A DNA stretch of 64,000 bases, taken from Pseudoalteromonas luteoviolacea NCIMB 1944. GTDB taxonomy: Bacteria > Pseudomonadota > Gammaproteobacteria > Enterobacterales > Alteromonadaceae. The notes beneath the pieces were generated by a model. The model was not told the DNA's origin and did no database searches. It saw only the letters and a program-made list of their open reading frames with translations. Below, in pieces: positions 1 to 9,327 of the stretch. Positions within the stretch are counted from its first letter, which is position 1. Every line of letters starts with the position of its first letter. The translations under genes were made by a program, and so were the position numbers. The stretch is from contig NZ_AUXS01000053.1 in the NCBI RefSeq assembly GCF_001625565.1, forward strand, positions 62,001 through 126,000, written 5' to 3'.

Positions 1-1029
1 ATTTATATGCTTGCAGTTGGGCTTGGGCAGTTAATTGCGGGACCACTTGCAGACAAGTATGGGCGAAAACCGATTGCATTGTCCGGTGTAGCATTATTTA
101 TGATCGGCGCAGCATTGGCCACTTTGTCTGATACCTGGGGATCGGTGATGTTAGCGAGAGTCCTGCAAGGCCTTGGCGCATGTGCTACCTTTGTTGCCGC
201 ATTTGCCATCGTACGGGACAGCTTTGGGCACAAAGGCAGTGGCCAAATGATCACTTACCTAAATGGTATTGTATGCTTTATTCCCGCACTAGCACCTATT
301 CTGGGCGCATGGCTTACCGTTGAATTTGGCTGGCGAAGCAACTTTGCTTTTCTATTTGTGTTTGCCGTTGTAGGCCTTGCTTTACTATGCGTCATTTTTA
401 AAGAAACCAAGCCTGAAGACTCGATATATCAAGGCCATATTTTAGATCTACGCCGTTTTTCGCCTATGTTGAGCAGTACAAAATTTATGTTCAATGCGGC
501 TATCACTATGGTCTGTATGTCAGCCATGTTGGTGTTTGTAGTCGGTGCGCCTGGATGGATAATGTCCCATCTAAGCTTGCCAATGGCAGATTTTACCTTG
601 TGGTTTGCCATCAATGCCGCCATTAGTATCGTATCTAGTTTCATTGCTCCACAATTTATTAAACGTCATAGCCGTCGTGCACTGCAATTTGGCCTGAGCC
701 TATTTTGTGGCGCTGGTTTCATCACCTTATTATTGCCTCAGATCAGCCCTTCCAATTACATGCTTCCAATGTACATGGCATCGATTGGCTTTGCTTTTAC
801 ACTCGGTGCTGCCGCTGGGAATGCACTGGCTGAATTCCCAAGACAAGCGGGAACGGCTTCAGCATTAATTGGCCTAATGCAAATGAGCGGAGCTGGGCTA
901 TTAATGGCCATGACACAGCCTCTGGCACTTATCGCGCCATGGCAATTGGCACTGCATTTGTGCTTGGCAACACCATTTTTAGTTTTATTGTTTACAAAGC
1001 ATAGAGAAGCTTTACACAGCGCCAGCTAA
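1..1029 (+). CDS. Bcr/CflA-type MFS drug efflux transporter (5' end cut by window)
   Basis: Inner-membrane proton-driven exporter of the major facilitator superfamily. The reading frame is already open at base 1 and the first Met lies at base 7 inside a transmembrane segment, so about 50 N-terminal residues (first helix) lie outside the window. The MFS motif A, GPLADKYGRKP, follows directly, as in Bcr/CflA proteins between helices 2 and 3. A later stretch NALAEFPRQAGTASAL matches the conserved Bcr region before helix 10. About ten further hydrophobic helices are visible. It stands alone, with a 250-bp gap before the next gene. Family assignment is firm; the substrate (drug, peptide or other metabolite) cannot be read from the sequence. 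Confidence 0.88.
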   Translation: MYMLAVGLGQLIAGPLADKYGRKPIALSGVALFMIGAALATLSDTWGSVMLARVLQGLGACATFVAAFAIVRDSFGHKGSGQMITYLNGIVCFIPALAPILGAWLTVEFGWRSNFAFLFVFAVVGLALLCVIFKETKPEDSIYQGHILDLRRFSPMLSSTKFMFNAAITMVCMSAMLVFVVGAPGWIMSHLSLPMADFTLWFAINAAISIVSSFIAPQFIKRHSRRALQFGLSLFCGAGFITLLLPQISPSNYMLPMYMASIGFAFTLGAAAGNALAEFPRQAGTASALIGLMQMSGAGLLMAMTQPLALIAPWQLALHLCLATPFLVLLFTKHREALHSAS

Positions 1030-1170
1030 TATGCAGGAATTTGCGTAGAAGTCGTAAAACTGTCATATGAGCAAGGCATAATTTACCTAATAGCTACACA
1101 GGCTGTTGTTTAAGAAGACTCACAACTTCTTTTTAGCATTTATATTTAATCAATATCCCCCAACCTTTTT

Positions 1171-1200
1171 ATGCGGGTTTTACAATACCCGCATAGTTTT
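1171..1200 (+). terminator. candidate terminator after the MFS transporter
   Basis: A perfect 8-bp stem (ATGCGGGT at 1171-1178, ACCCGCAT at 1187-1194) with an 8-nt loop is followed by AGTTTTC. The hairpin is clear but the T tract is short, so termination may be partial. Confidence 0.45.
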
Positions 1201-1278
1201 CAAAAATTGCAATAAACCATTTCCAATCATTTTCCGAATGTTTAAACTAACCGCTAACTTAATTACATCTACTTGATT

Positions 1279-1914
1279 ATGCTTAATCCAGAATTTTTGC
1301 TCTCATTTTTGTTTGCAAGCTTTATTATTGCAATCGCCCCTGGCCCCTCAAATGCATTTTTAATGGCACAGACTTTCACCCATGGTAAAACTGCGGGTAT
1401 GCAAAGCGCATTTGGTTTTGCATTAGGTGGTATCGTCCACACCATCTTTGCCGTTATTGGTTTATCGGCCATTTTAAAAGCCTCAGAAGCGGCCTATACC
1501 ACAGTTCAGTACCTCGGTGCAGGTTACTTAGCTTATTTGGGCGTAATGACGTTCAAAGCCACTTTAAGTAAAACAGACCAAGGTGCACAGCAAGATACTG
1601 GAGACCTGAGCCAACCAAATAAAAATGTTACGATTCAAGCCATGATGACCGAAGTACTCAACCCAAAAGTGGCATTGTTTTTCATCGCTTTTATTCCACA
1701 ATTTGTTGACACCAGTCTAGATACCTCCACCACAGTTCAATTGGCTTTATTTGGGTTACTCTACCCAATATTGGCGTTTCCGGTCGATTGCGTTTACGTA
1801 TATGGAGGGGACAAAATAGCGGGCTATTTTCGTGCTCACCCACAAGCCCCTATTTGGATAGATAGGATTTCCGCGGCCATTTTTGTCGCTCTCGCGATTA
1901 ACCTACTCCTGTAA
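1279..1914 (+). CDS. LysE/RhtB family amino-acid (metabolite) exporter
   Basis: Inner-membrane exporter of the LysE superfamily, about 211 residues, the normal length. The N terminus carries the family signature: a hydrophobic helix followed by APGPSNAFLMAQTFTHGKTAG, and later VLNPKVALFFIAFIPQF, the conserved NPK-FF segment. Five to six hydrophobic helices are visible. An in-frame TTG six bases upstream (1273) would add two residues; I prefer the ATG because it gives the usual MLNPEF start, although no strong Shine-Dalgarno sequence is present for either. It lies 8 bp before mgsA on the same strand and may be co-transcribed with it. Known relatives export lysine, threonine, homoserine or homoserine lactone; the substrate here is unknown. 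Confidence 0.88.
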   Translation: MLNPEFLLSFLFASFIIAIAPGPSNAFLMAQTFTHGKTAGMQSAFGFALGGIVHTIFAVIGLSAILKASEAAYTTVQYLGAGYLAYLGVMTFKATLSKTDQGAQQDTGDLSQPNKNVTIQAMMTEVLNPKVALFFIAFIPQFVDTSLDTSTTVQLALFGLLYPILAFPVDCVYVYGGDKIAGYFRAHPQAPIWIDRISAAIFVALAINLLL

Positions 1915-1922
1915 GGATTGTT

Positions 1923-2381
1923 ATGAAATATACTCGCGCCAATATTCCAGCTAAGAAACACATTGCACTAGTCGCACACGATGGGAAAAAATCTGAATTA
2001 GTAACATGGTGTAAGACGCACAAGACCAAGCTATGTAAGCACTCACTTAGTGCGACAGGTACAACGGGAAACCTGATTGAGCGGGATACAGGGTTAGAAG
2101 TGCAAAAGCTACTCAGCGGCCCCATGGGTGGAGATCAGCAAATTGGTGCTCAAATTGCTGAACAAAAAATTGATATGCTGGTATTTTTTTGGGATCCCTT
2201 GTCTTCACAGCCTCATGATCCCGATGTCAAAGCGCTGTTGCGCCTCGCCGCGGTTTGGAATATACCTGTAGCCTGTAATGAAGCCAGCGCAGATATGCTA
2301 CTGACTTCTAAGTATATGGATATTGAGCTACCTAGAATGCAGCCCGATTATCCAGATTACCTTGCAACTCGGTTGCCTTAA
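1923..2381 (+). CDS. mgsA: methylglyoxal synthase
   Basis: Converts dihydroxyacetone phosphate to methylglyoxal and phosphate, a cytosolic bypass that relieves sugar-phosphate stress. The length of 152 residues equals that of E. coli MgsA. The active-site residues sit at the same numbers: His19-Asp20 in VAHDGKK, Asp71 in MGGDQQ, Asp91 in FWDPL, and His98 and Asp101 in PHDPDVKAL. The phosphate-binding SATGTTG is at 43-49. An AAGGA ribosome-binding site precedes the ATG. The stop codon overlaps by 4 bp the stop of the convergent yegD-like gene. Identification is firm. Confidence 0.96.
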   Translation: MKYTRANIPAKKHIALVAHDGKKSELVTWCKTHKTKLCKHSLSATGTTGNLIERDTGLEVQKLLSGPMGGDQQIGAQIAEQKIDMLVFFWDPLSSQPHDPDVKALLRLAAVWNIPVACNEASADMLLTSKYMDIELPRMQPDYPDYLATRLP

Positions 2382-3739
2382 CGATAGATGCGATGAGCCC
2401 ACTTAGTCAATCCGGCAGTAACACTACCGAAGTTGTCACCATTGAGCATTGGAATATCCCCAAGTGCAGTTTGTAATGCTTTTTTAAGTAATGGGGATTG
2501 AGCGCTGCCACCTGTCAGATAAATCGTATCAGGTTTCGCCCCGGCATCTGCAATAGCTTGCTCTGCAAGCGTCACCACTTGTTGCAAACTGTTGTGCACT
2601 GATTCCGTTAGCTGAGCGAGGTTGATACTTTGCACAAGCTCTGGCTCAATAAAGGACAGATCCGACTGATGTGCCTCGCACTCGCTCAATGCTATTTTCG
2701 CAAGCTCTGCCTGCCTCACAAATTGGTGCGTCATCTTATTTTCTTGCAGTACTTGCAGGCGCTTTAGCTTACCTGGTTCACAAACATCACGCAGCATGGT
2801 ACTTAGCTCTCTACCAAATGCACTGCTATAAAAGTCACTTTGTAATTGAATATCATTGATTTTGCAGGCTTGCCAAAATATTTGTTTTGGCAGTGGTAGC
2901 CCTGATTTGAACTCTCCACCTAACCCACATACGGGCATCAACTTGTGAAACGCCAGTGCAATATCTAAGTCATTCCCACCAATTCGTTTCCCGGTATGGG
3001 ATAAAAAGTGAGAACTACGATCAGCACAGTCTCTGTAGCTTGGCCCCATTTGTACAAATGAACAGTCGCTGGTACCACCACCAATATCAACAACCAGTAT
3101 TTTTTGGTCGTTTTGCAGGCCAGATTCAAAGTCAATCCCCGCCGCTAGGGGCTCAAATAAAAACTCTACGTCTGTAAACCCTGCCCTTTTCGCAGCCGTA
3201 GTTAAAATTGACAAAGCTTGACGATTGCTTTCGGTCCCACCTACAGCTTGAAAGTTCACTGGACGACCAATAACTGTGTGGGTCAATGAAGTACCCAGAT
3301 GTTGCTCTGCTCGCTTTTTCAATTCCATTATCATCGCTGTCGCGATGTCTTCAAAAAAAGCAATTTGCTCAACTTTCAAGCCGATAGCACCGAAGAATGA
3401 TTTAGGAGATTTAACGAAATAACCTTCCTCGGGCATAGAAATGTACTCTTCTATCGCGGATTGACCAACAAACACACCGCTTTCTTGTGGTAAAAGGTCT
3501 AAGTCATTGCGAGCAAACTGCGCACTCTTCAAAATACCATTTCTTTGGGCCTTATAATCAAGTAATCCATCTTGATGAAGTCCCTTCGCTACATAATCTG
3601 AGATCAGAGAGTTGTGCAATGCATATAACGTTGAAGGTAAATAATGTTTTCCGTTTTCTAAAGGCACTAAGTTTACCGAGCCATCTTGCATTATACCCAT
3701 CGCACAATTTGAGCTACCGTAATCAAACCCGACGACCAT
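2378..3739 (-). CDS. yegD: YegD-type Hsp70-like protein
   Basis: An actin-fold ATPase of the Hsp70 superfamily resembling E. coli YegD, whose cellular role is unresolved. The N terminus MVVGFDYGSSNCAMGI is the phosphate-1 loop of the fold; VVDIGGGTSDCSFVQM is the phosphate-2 loop; YLTGGSAQSPLLKKAL is the adenosine motif near the C terminus. There is no canonical peptide-binding domain or C-terminal lid, so it is probably not a classical DnaK-type chaperone. The open frame extends upstream to 3781, but the ATG at 3739 is preceded by GAGGT at good spacing and gives the family-typical start, so I use it (453 residues). It is convergent with mgsA and shares 4 bp with it. Confidence 0.87.
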   Translation of the reverse strand: MVVGFDYGSSNCAMGIMQDGSVNLVPLENGKHYLPSTLYALHNSLISDYVAKGLHQDGLLDYKAQRNGILKSAQFARNDLDLLPQESGVFVGQSAIEEYISMPEEGYFVKSPKSFFGAIGLKVEQIAFFEDIATAMIMELKKRAEQHLGTSLTHTVIGRPVNFQAVGGTESNRQALSILTTAAKRAGFTDVEFLFEPLAAGIDFESGLQNDQKILVVDIGGGTSDCSFVQMGPSYRDCADRSSHFLSHTGKRIGGNDLDIALAFHKLMPVCGLGGEFKSGLPLPKQIFWQACKINDIQLQSDFYSSAFGRELSTMLRDVCEPGKLKRLQVLQENKMTHQFVRQAELAKIALSECEAHQSDLSFIEPELVQSINLAQLTESVHNSLQQVVTLAEQAIADAGAKPDTIYLTGGSAQSPLLKKALQTALGDIPMLNGDNFGSVTAGLTKWAHRIYR

Positions 3740-3813
3740 TTTTACCTCACATCCAATAGAAAAAAGGACGAAATTTACCATAGCTCAAATTGATTTGAAA
3801 GTGCGTTTGCTTG

Positions 3814-4656
3814 CTAGATTTGCGATCTAATTCTCAAAAAGCTTGCAAACCTCGGCTTGCCATATTTAGTAAAACCCTGATATTGAAAAGTAATGGTGCT
3901 TCCTATTGGAGGAGGTGACTGTCTTTGTTCATCACTAAACCCAGTGCCAATATTAAATGTAACGCCTTCCATGGTTTTGACGGTGATCGAGCCCATCATA
4001 CCTTGATATTTTCCCTTGCCTGGAACATGGGCAATCACAATGGCTTCTGCATCAAATATAGGTTTATATTTTAATACTTGAGCAGTGCGGCCAGCACGAT
4101 GGCTTGCATTTTTTTCATGCAAGATAACCCCTTCTCCACCGCGTGCTAATACTTGATTAAAAAAGGCGTCTAACTCTACCTTGGTCGAAAACTGATATTG
4201 AGGAATTGGCTTAATATGAACACTGTGGAGCCCATTGACTATTCGTTGATATTTCCCAAAACGCTGTTCAAAACTCAGTTGCGGATCAGGTGCATCAAAA
4301 ATGAGGTAGTGTACTTGTTGCCAATTTTCGTGGTTTGGTACTTTTCTACGTACTAAGCTGCTGACAAAAGAAAAGTTATTGTAGCCCGCCCACAATTCAC
4401 CATCCAACCAACGATTTGGTAGTACCGCAGTAAACCACTTAGGCGCATGTATAATATTTCCCGATCGCGTTTTAAGCGATTCTCCATCCCAAACGGCACG
4501 AACACCATCATACTTTTCACTCACCAGATAATGATCAACAGGCTTTTGCTCTGTGTACACCTTCGCCAGTTGAACCTCAGGACTATACTTTGAAAAAGTA
4601 ATGGGGCTAAAAATAATAATAGTGGCTGTTAAAAGCCATAAGACAACTTGTTTCAT
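3814..4656 (-). CDS. periplasmic ATP-dependent DNA ligase (Lig E type)
   Basis: A small ATP-dependent DNA ligase that seals nicks through a ligase-adenylate intermediate. Motif I is EKYDGVRA with nucleophile Lys48; DGELW is motif III, GGEGVILH is motif IV, and LKYKP is motif V. The rest of the 280 residues is a compact OB-fold domain, so this is the minimal ligase class without a DNA-binding domain. The first 22 residues form a typical signal peptide (MKQVVLWLL, hydrophobic core, then FSK), which predicts periplasmic location, as known for Lig E proteins of several proteobacteria. An AAGGAAAG site precedes the ATG. It is not clustered with repair genes. Proposed roles in the family include handling of incoming or extracellular DNA; that is inference here. 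Confidence 0.9.
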   Translation of the reverse strand: MKQVVLWLLTATIIIFSPITFSKYSPEVQLAKVYTEQKPVDHYLVSEKYDGVRAVWDGESLKTRSGNIIHAPKWFTAVLPNRWLDGELWAGYNNFSFVSSLVRRKVPNHENWQQVHYLIFDAPDPQLSFEQRFGKYQRIVNGLHSVHIKPIPQYQFSTKVELDAFFNQVLARGGEGVILHEKNASHRAGRTAQVLKYKPIFDAEAIVIAHVPGKGKYQGMMGSITVKTMEGVTFNIGTGFSDEQRQSPPPIGSTITFQYQGFTKYGKPRFASFLRIRSQI

Positions 4657-4770
4657 GCTACTTTCCTTTGCAGATTAAAACGCTTAATAAGTATCTTCAG
4701 AGCGCAAACTTCATGTTTACAACTTTAATGACACTTATTTAAAGTAGCACTTCTACTAAACTTGTACAGT

Positions 4771-5424
4771 CTATCTCGGCTTGACGATTTGCTGCCACAT
4801 GGCGTCCAAACTCTCGCACTGCCACGTCGCCTTTGAAAAGTCTTGATCTGCGGAGTGCTGATGCGGGATCACAACTGTATTTATTCCTGCTGCTACGGCC
4901 GATGTCAAACCCGTTAGGGAGTCTTCCACAGCAATAACCTGTTGCGCATTTACATCTAATTTTGCCATCGCCATACAGTATGGCTCAGGGTGTGGCTTTG
5001 GATTGGCTACATCGTTTTTGCAGACGATACAATCAAAGAATTCGAGCAATTGATAATGTGCTAAAACAGGCAATGCCTCTTCACGTGTACTACCTGTCAC
5101 CAAAGCCAACTTATAATGTTTTGCACATAGAGAGAGCACGTCAATTGCGTGCGGCATTAGTTTAGGCTTTTGCCATGAAGCGGTTTCGACAAATTGTGTG
5201 TTTTTCTGGAGGGCTAGCTCATCGCCAGTATGTGGTAAGTTGAAACGCTGCTGCAGAATATGGCCAGTTTTTACGGTCGGAACTCCCGAAAACTCATCGC
5301 AAAACACAGCCTCGCTAATAGATACACCCAAAGGCGCTAATACTTCACACCAGCTCATATAATGGAGAGCCTCGGAGTCTACTAAGGTACCATCAAAATC
5401 GAATAATATTGCCTTTAAACTCAT
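4771..5424 (-). CDS. HAD-family phosphatase (beta-phosphoglucomutase-like subfamily)
   Basis: Cytosolic haloacid-dehalogenase-like hydrolase, 217 residues. Motif I is FDFDGTLVDSEALH, with the nucleophile and acid/base aspartates at 9 and 11; motif II is ALVTGSTREEA; motif III and IV are KPHPEPY and AVEDSLTG. The cap insertion after motif I places it in subfamily IA, with relatives such as YqaB, fructose-1-phosphatase and beta-phosphoglucomutase. The true substrate cannot be read. A GGGGAG site lies 5-6 bases before the ATG. It is followed on the opposite side by the small gene at 5446-5745 on the same strand, 21 bp upstream, with which it is probably co-transcribed. Confidence 0.9.
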   Translation of the reverse strand: MSLKAILFDFDGTLVDSEALHYMSWCEVLAPLGVSISEAVFCDEFSGVPTVKTGHILQQRFNLPHTGDELALQKNTQFVETASWQKPKLMPHAIDVLSLCAKHYKLALVTGSTREEALPVLAHYQLLEFFDCIVCKNDVANPKPHPEPYCMAMAKLDVNAQQVIAVEDSLTGLTSAVAAGINTVVIPHQHSADQDFSKATWQCESLDAMWQQIVKPR

Positions 5425-5445
5425 AAACGCTCCCCATTTAGATAA

Positions 5446-5745
5446 TTAGCCTTTAAGTGCAGCTGGCGGCTCCGCGTAAGCTTCTTCACCAGTCTCAACT
5501 TCAACTAATTCATAGCCACGCTGCTTGCGCACAACTTTTAACACCGGCTTTTCAAAAGCAGACTGTAGCCTTTCAGCATCTGCCTGTAAGTCTTCAACCG
5601 TATGACCAAAAGGAGCGGCCCCTGTCTCTGACCAGTTTGTCACCTTACCATTAATGTTGTATTCAACTTCGTGAATTTGGTATAGCGGTGATTCACTATC
5701 TTTACCTTCGCAAAAAATCACGCGATAGTTCCAAAATCCAGACAT
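5446..5745 (-). CDS. small conserved protein of unknown function (WNYRV type)
   Basis: A 99-residue soluble protein. It starts SGFWNYRVIFCEG and contains QIHEVEYNINGKVTNWSE and a central GHTVEDLQADAERL helix. I recall small proteins with this WNYRV...IHEVYY pattern in many proteobacteria but know no function for them. No signal peptide or membrane segment is seen. A GAGGAG ribosome-binding site lies 6 bases before the ATG, which supports a real gene. It is 21 bp upstream of the HAD phosphatase and probably heads that operon. Confidence 0.8.
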   Translation of the reverse strand: MSGFWNYRVIFCEGKDSESPLYQIHEVEYNINGKVTNWSETGAAPFGHTVEDLQADAERLQSAFEKPVLKVVRKQRGYELVEVETGEEAYAEPPAALKG

Positions 5746-5810
5746 GTTTGACTCCTCTAACTTAAACTACGATGCGACTGTATCAGCTAATTCATACAGT
5801 TGCATTAAAG

Positions 5811-5850
5811 AAATAAAAAACCCGTGTTACTTTTGCAATAACACGGGTTT
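5811..5850 (-). terminator. intrinsic terminator of the TonB-dependent receptor gene
   Basis: A perfect 12-bp stem (5818-5829 with 5839-5850) around a 9-nt loop. Read on the minus strand it is followed by TTTTTTATTT, a classic intrinsic terminator 31 bp downstream of the receptor stop codon. Confidence 0.9.
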
Positions 5851-5880
5851 AAAAAGCGAATGATTCACATCAATTAATGA

Positions 5881-8169
5881 TTAAAAGAAGCGAACCTTGA
5901 ACTCAGCACCGATGAAACGCTCTTCATTCAACATACCAGTATTGTTGTTGAAGTCTACGCCACCAATCACAACCTGCTCATCGAATAAGTTACGTACAAA
6001 TACTGACGTTTCATACTCATAGTCACCAGATGCCCAAGCATAACCAGCTCTTACACCTGTTTCGAATAAGGCTTCACCTTCAAATTCAACCGACTCATAC
6101 AAGAAGAAGTTGATTTTGCTACGGTATGATGTATCTGCGTATACAAAGAAATCACCGCCTTCAAGCTCTTTCGTATAACGAAGCGTTGCATTTGCAATCC
6201 ATTCAGGAGCGTGCGGTAGGCTGTTGCCATCTAACTGATACAAACCAGCCGCGTTCTTTGTATTTGTGATAGTACACTGTGCACAACCTTGGATAGCAAG
6301 ACTTGGATCATCGATTTCTGTCTTGTTATAACTCAAGTTAAAGGTTGCATTTAGCTCATCAGTTAGCACCCACTCCGTATCTAGCTCAAAACCATAACCT
6401 GTAGTTTTGTCAGCGTTAACTAGACGGTTGAAGTTTGCACCACCACCAACAGCTGTAAGCTGCTGATCATTCATTTGGTAGTAGAACACAGTACCATTTA
6501 CACGACCTTGACCATCAAGCACATCTGACTTAACACCAAACTCAATTGAATTCGTTGTTTCTGACTCAGCTACTGTTACTTCATCACCAAATAAGATACG
6601 CCCTTGAACACTTGGAGCACGGAAACCATTTGCTAGACGGCCAAATAGATTAACATCGTCAGTCAACTTGTAAGTTGCACTTAAATCCCAACTTACGTGG
6701 CTATCACTCGGGTTAGCAGTACCTACAATTGAGTCAGCAGCACCCACAGGGCTCTTAGTACGTTCAGCGCGGAATTCTTTCTCATCGTCTGAGTAACGAA
6801 GACCTAAAGTAACATCAAGTTTATCTGATACTGTGTAGTCAAAAGAGCCAAACACAGCCCATGCAGATGTCTCTTGGTTTTGAACTGCATAACCATTTTG
6901 CAAGCCATAATTACCTGCAGCAGCGTCAAATGCTAACGTGTCGAAGCTGTAGCTTTCAATAGTCATTTCTTCATCAAACAAGAACACACCAACCTGGTAG
7001 TTAAAGTCACCAGAATAGTTGCTTGATAAACGCAGTTCTTGCGTGTACTGATCGTGATCAGGTAATGCATCTGCTGTTTCAGAAGGGAAGAAGATCACAC
7101 CAGGACCTTGTACAGGCAAGAATGCAGCACCATAACCACCATCTACGTCTGCACGCGAGTAGATTTCAGCACTTTCCCATGCAGAAATAGAGGTCACAGT
7201 ATGCTCAGCGAGATCCCACTCTAATTTTAAGCTAAGGCCTTGCGTTTCAACCTGCTGTGTTGCGCGTGATGACGCATCATGAAAAACAACATCATTATCG
7301 TAAATAGGGTTAATGTTGTTCGAGCCTTTCTCAATTAAGTTTGCGCGGAAAGGAATTGGACGACCGTCTAGGTCACGAACGTGATAGTTTAAAAGACCTG
7401 TGAAGTCATCACCTTCGTATAAAAACTGGATACGAGCCGCTTTTTCACTGTAACCACCTAATGAGTCATCTTTAGCAAACTGATTGGTAACGCCTTCAGG
7501 TGAGCGAACATCAATATAATCTGGCTGCTCTTGCCATAATACTGACACACGAGTAGAAATTTTGTCAGTTAAACCAGTACCTACGGCACCTTCAAAATCC
7601 ACAGATTCACGGCTGCCGTATGCTACAGAAGCATAACCATCAAACTCTTGGCTTGGTTTTACAGAGTCAAATTTAACTAGACCTGCCGGAGTGTTACGGC
7701 CAAATAATGTGCCTTGTGGGCCACGCAGTACTTCGATACGCTCAATATCGAATACCGGAAAGCCTTTCAAAATAGGGTTTTCTTGAACAACTTCATCAAC
7801 GACCAATGAAACTGGCTGAGATGCGTTCAAATCGAAATCGGTGTTACCAAGACCGCGGACATAAAAGCGCGGGAATGTACGTCCAAACGAAGATTCAACC
7901 GACAAGCTCGGGATCTTAGCGTTCATAAAGCGGATATCCATACCAGCAGAACTATAGGCGTCTAAATTGTCACCTTGTAAGGCAGAAACTGAAACTGGCA
8001 CTTCTTGTGCGTTTTCAACACGTTTACGTGCGGTGATTTGAATCACTTCCAGTTGATTGCTTTTTGCTTGCTCTTCTTCCGCAAGCGTAGTGAATGAAGT
8101 ACCTGCCACAGCAGAGAACAACGTTGCATTAATTAGAGTTGCTAACGTAGATCTTTTCATTGCTTTCAT
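5881..8169 (-). CDS. TonB-dependent outer-membrane receptor
   Basis: Outer-membrane beta-barrel that imports a ligand using TonB energy. Starting at the ATG at 8169 the protein has 762 residues with a signal peptide ending near TLAEE. The TonB-box region VIQITARKR follows, then the plug domain (VSVSALQGDNL, RFYVRGLGN, VDEVVQENP, IEVLRGPQGTLFGRNTPAG) and a 22-strand barrel ending in phenylalanine (EFKVRFF), the BamA recognition signal. The frame stays open to 8250, but 8169 has an AAGGT sequence 11 bases upstream and gives a normal signal peptide; the ATG at 8160 is a second possibility. The plug and barrel resemble receptors of marine bacteria for varied substrates. No Fur box was seen upstream, so iron is not specially indicated; the ligand is unknown. 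Confidence 0.93.
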   Translation of the reverse strand: MKAMKRSTLATLINATLFSAVAGTSFTTLAEEEQAKSNQLEVIQITARKRVENAQEVPVSVSALQGDNLDAYSSAGMDIRFMNAKIPSLSVESSFGRTFPRFYVRGLGNTDFDLNASQPVSLVVDEVVQENPILKGFPVFDIERIEVLRGPQGTLFGRNTPAGLVKFDSVKPSQEFDGYASVAYGSRESVDFEGAVGTGLTDKISTRVSVLWQEQPDYIDVRSPEGVTNQFAKDDSLGGYSEKAARIQFLYEGDDFTGLLNYHVRDLDGRPIPFRANLIEKGSNNINPIYDNDVVFHDASSRATQQVETQGLSLKLEWDLAEHTVTSISAWESAEIYSRADVDGGYGAAFLPVQGPGVIFFPSETADALPDHDQYTQELRLSSNYSGDFNYQVGVFLFDEEMTIESYSFDTLAFDAAAGNYGLQNGYAVQNQETSAWAVFGSFDYTVSDKLDVTLGLRYSDDEKEFRAERTKSPVGAADSIVGTANPSDSHVSWDLSATYKLTDDVNLFGRLANGFRAPSVQGRILFGDEVTVAESETTNSIEFGVKSDVLDGQGRVNGTVFYYQMNDQQLTAVGGGANFNRLVNADKTTGYGFELDTEWVLTDELNATFNLSYNKTEIDDPSLAIQGCAQCTITNTKNAAGLYQLDGNSLPHAPEWIANATLRYTKELEGGDFFVYADTSYRSKINFFLYESVEFEGEALFETGVRAGYAWASGDYEYETSVFVRNLFDEQVVIGGVDFNNNTGMLNEERFIGAEFKVRFF

Positions 8170-8859
8170 GTTGGTTTTTGACCTTTTTAATGCACTCTTT
8201 AAGTTCAACGGTTTAATTGGGCGCCGTATCACAATGGCTATGGCGTTCAATTTTGCGCGTCAATGACAAACAACGCGGACCTCGAATTCGAGAGTGCATA
8301 ACGACAAAACGAGGCTGAACGCAACGGGCGTAATTATAGCAGCATATTTTTAAAATGCTTCTAATAAACACATAAATTACACACATTTTTACAACGTTCG
8401 ACGACGTTAGGTCAAATTTAACAACTTTTAGCTACAAAAAGCGGACATTTGTCCTTATAAACTGATCAATACTATGTTCAAGAAATAATTTTTTACCCAT
8501 TTGATATACAAAACATCAATCTTTCATTGATAAAGCAAAATCAGAATGATTAATACTTTGGTCAATAAACCGAAACAAAATTAAGCTCCACTGGATACCA
8601 TCGCCCAAAATGGTAACCGGTGTCATGAAAGCGTGCGTATCCTATCGAAATGTAAAACAAGATAAGAGGACATTAGACCTCATAAGTCACATTGCGAAAG
8701 ACATTTATAAGAACATATGATCTAACAATAGTTCCGCAGCGCACTAAAAATTATTGTACTTTTTTGAGATCTAAAATTATGAGAGAGGTATGAGCTAAGT
8801 CATGTGCCATACAATATGATGGCAATTGAGACAAAACAGCAATGTTTCGTTGGGTTAAA
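8170..8859. other. 690-bp gene-free region upstream of the TonB receptor
   Basis: No credible gene. It must hold the promoter and leader of the receptor (minus strand). Two structures stand out. One is TGGTAACCGGTGTCATG at 8611-8627, an imperfect palindrome centred on ACCGGT that resembles operators of LacI-type sugar regulators. The other is a short inverted repeat, ATCAAT-CTTTC-ATTGAT, at 8515-8531. Neither is proven. The rest is AT-rich without clear signals. Confidence 0.6.
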
Positions 8860-9327
8860 TTATACTTTTGGAGCGTGTAACCCCTTGTATTGTGCTTTAT
8901 GGGTTTTTGGGCAGTATTCTATCACTGCGATGCCAGCTGTTGGGAAAATAGGCATTTCTCCCGGAACTAACTGATCGACCATATAACTGACTATTGGCAT
9001 ATGCGCTACGATAAGCCAAGTACTTATGTCTTCGTTCATACTAATCAAAGTTTCTAAGTAATCCACCGCAAAGGAAGCGCTACCACTGGGGATTATATCT
9101 GAGCAGGTTTCTTCAAAAGAAAACTGGTTACTCTGCCTTACGGCATCCGCTGTTTGTTGCGCTCGGGCATACGGGCTCACAAGTAATGCTCTAGGTTGGT
9201 AGGATTGAGACACCCACTGCCCCATTTCCAAAGCCTGCAATTGGCCTCTGTTTGTCAATAAACGAGCAGCATCATTTGCCTGCATTGGACCAGCTTCACC
9301 ATGGCGCATGATCAATATGGTTTTCAT
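8860..9327 (-). CDS. sixA: phosphohistidine phosphatase SixA
   Basis: Small histidine phosphatase of 155 residues, the usual SixA length. The catalytic RHG motif is LIMRHGEAG with His9, and the second histidine is in LIVAHMPIVSYM. In E. coli SixA removes phosphate from phosphohistidine on NPr of the nitrogen PTS and on the ArcB domain; the partner here is not shown by context. A GGAG site lies 4 bases before the ATG. It is divergent from the insulinase-family gene, and the 144 bp between them must hold both promoters. Confidence 0.9.
   Translation of the reverse strand: MKTILIMRHGEAGPMQANDAARLLTNRGQLQALEMGQWVSQSYQPRALLVSPYARAQQTADAVRQSNQFSFEETCSDIIPSGSASFAVDYLETLISMNEDISTWLIVAHMPIVSYMVDQLVPGEMPIFPTAGIAVIEYCPKTHKAQYKGLHAPKV

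Noticed and set aside
8515..8531. ATCAAT-CTTTC-ATTGAT inverted repeat as an operator
   Set aside because: Only 6-bp arms in AT-rich sequence, expected often by chance.
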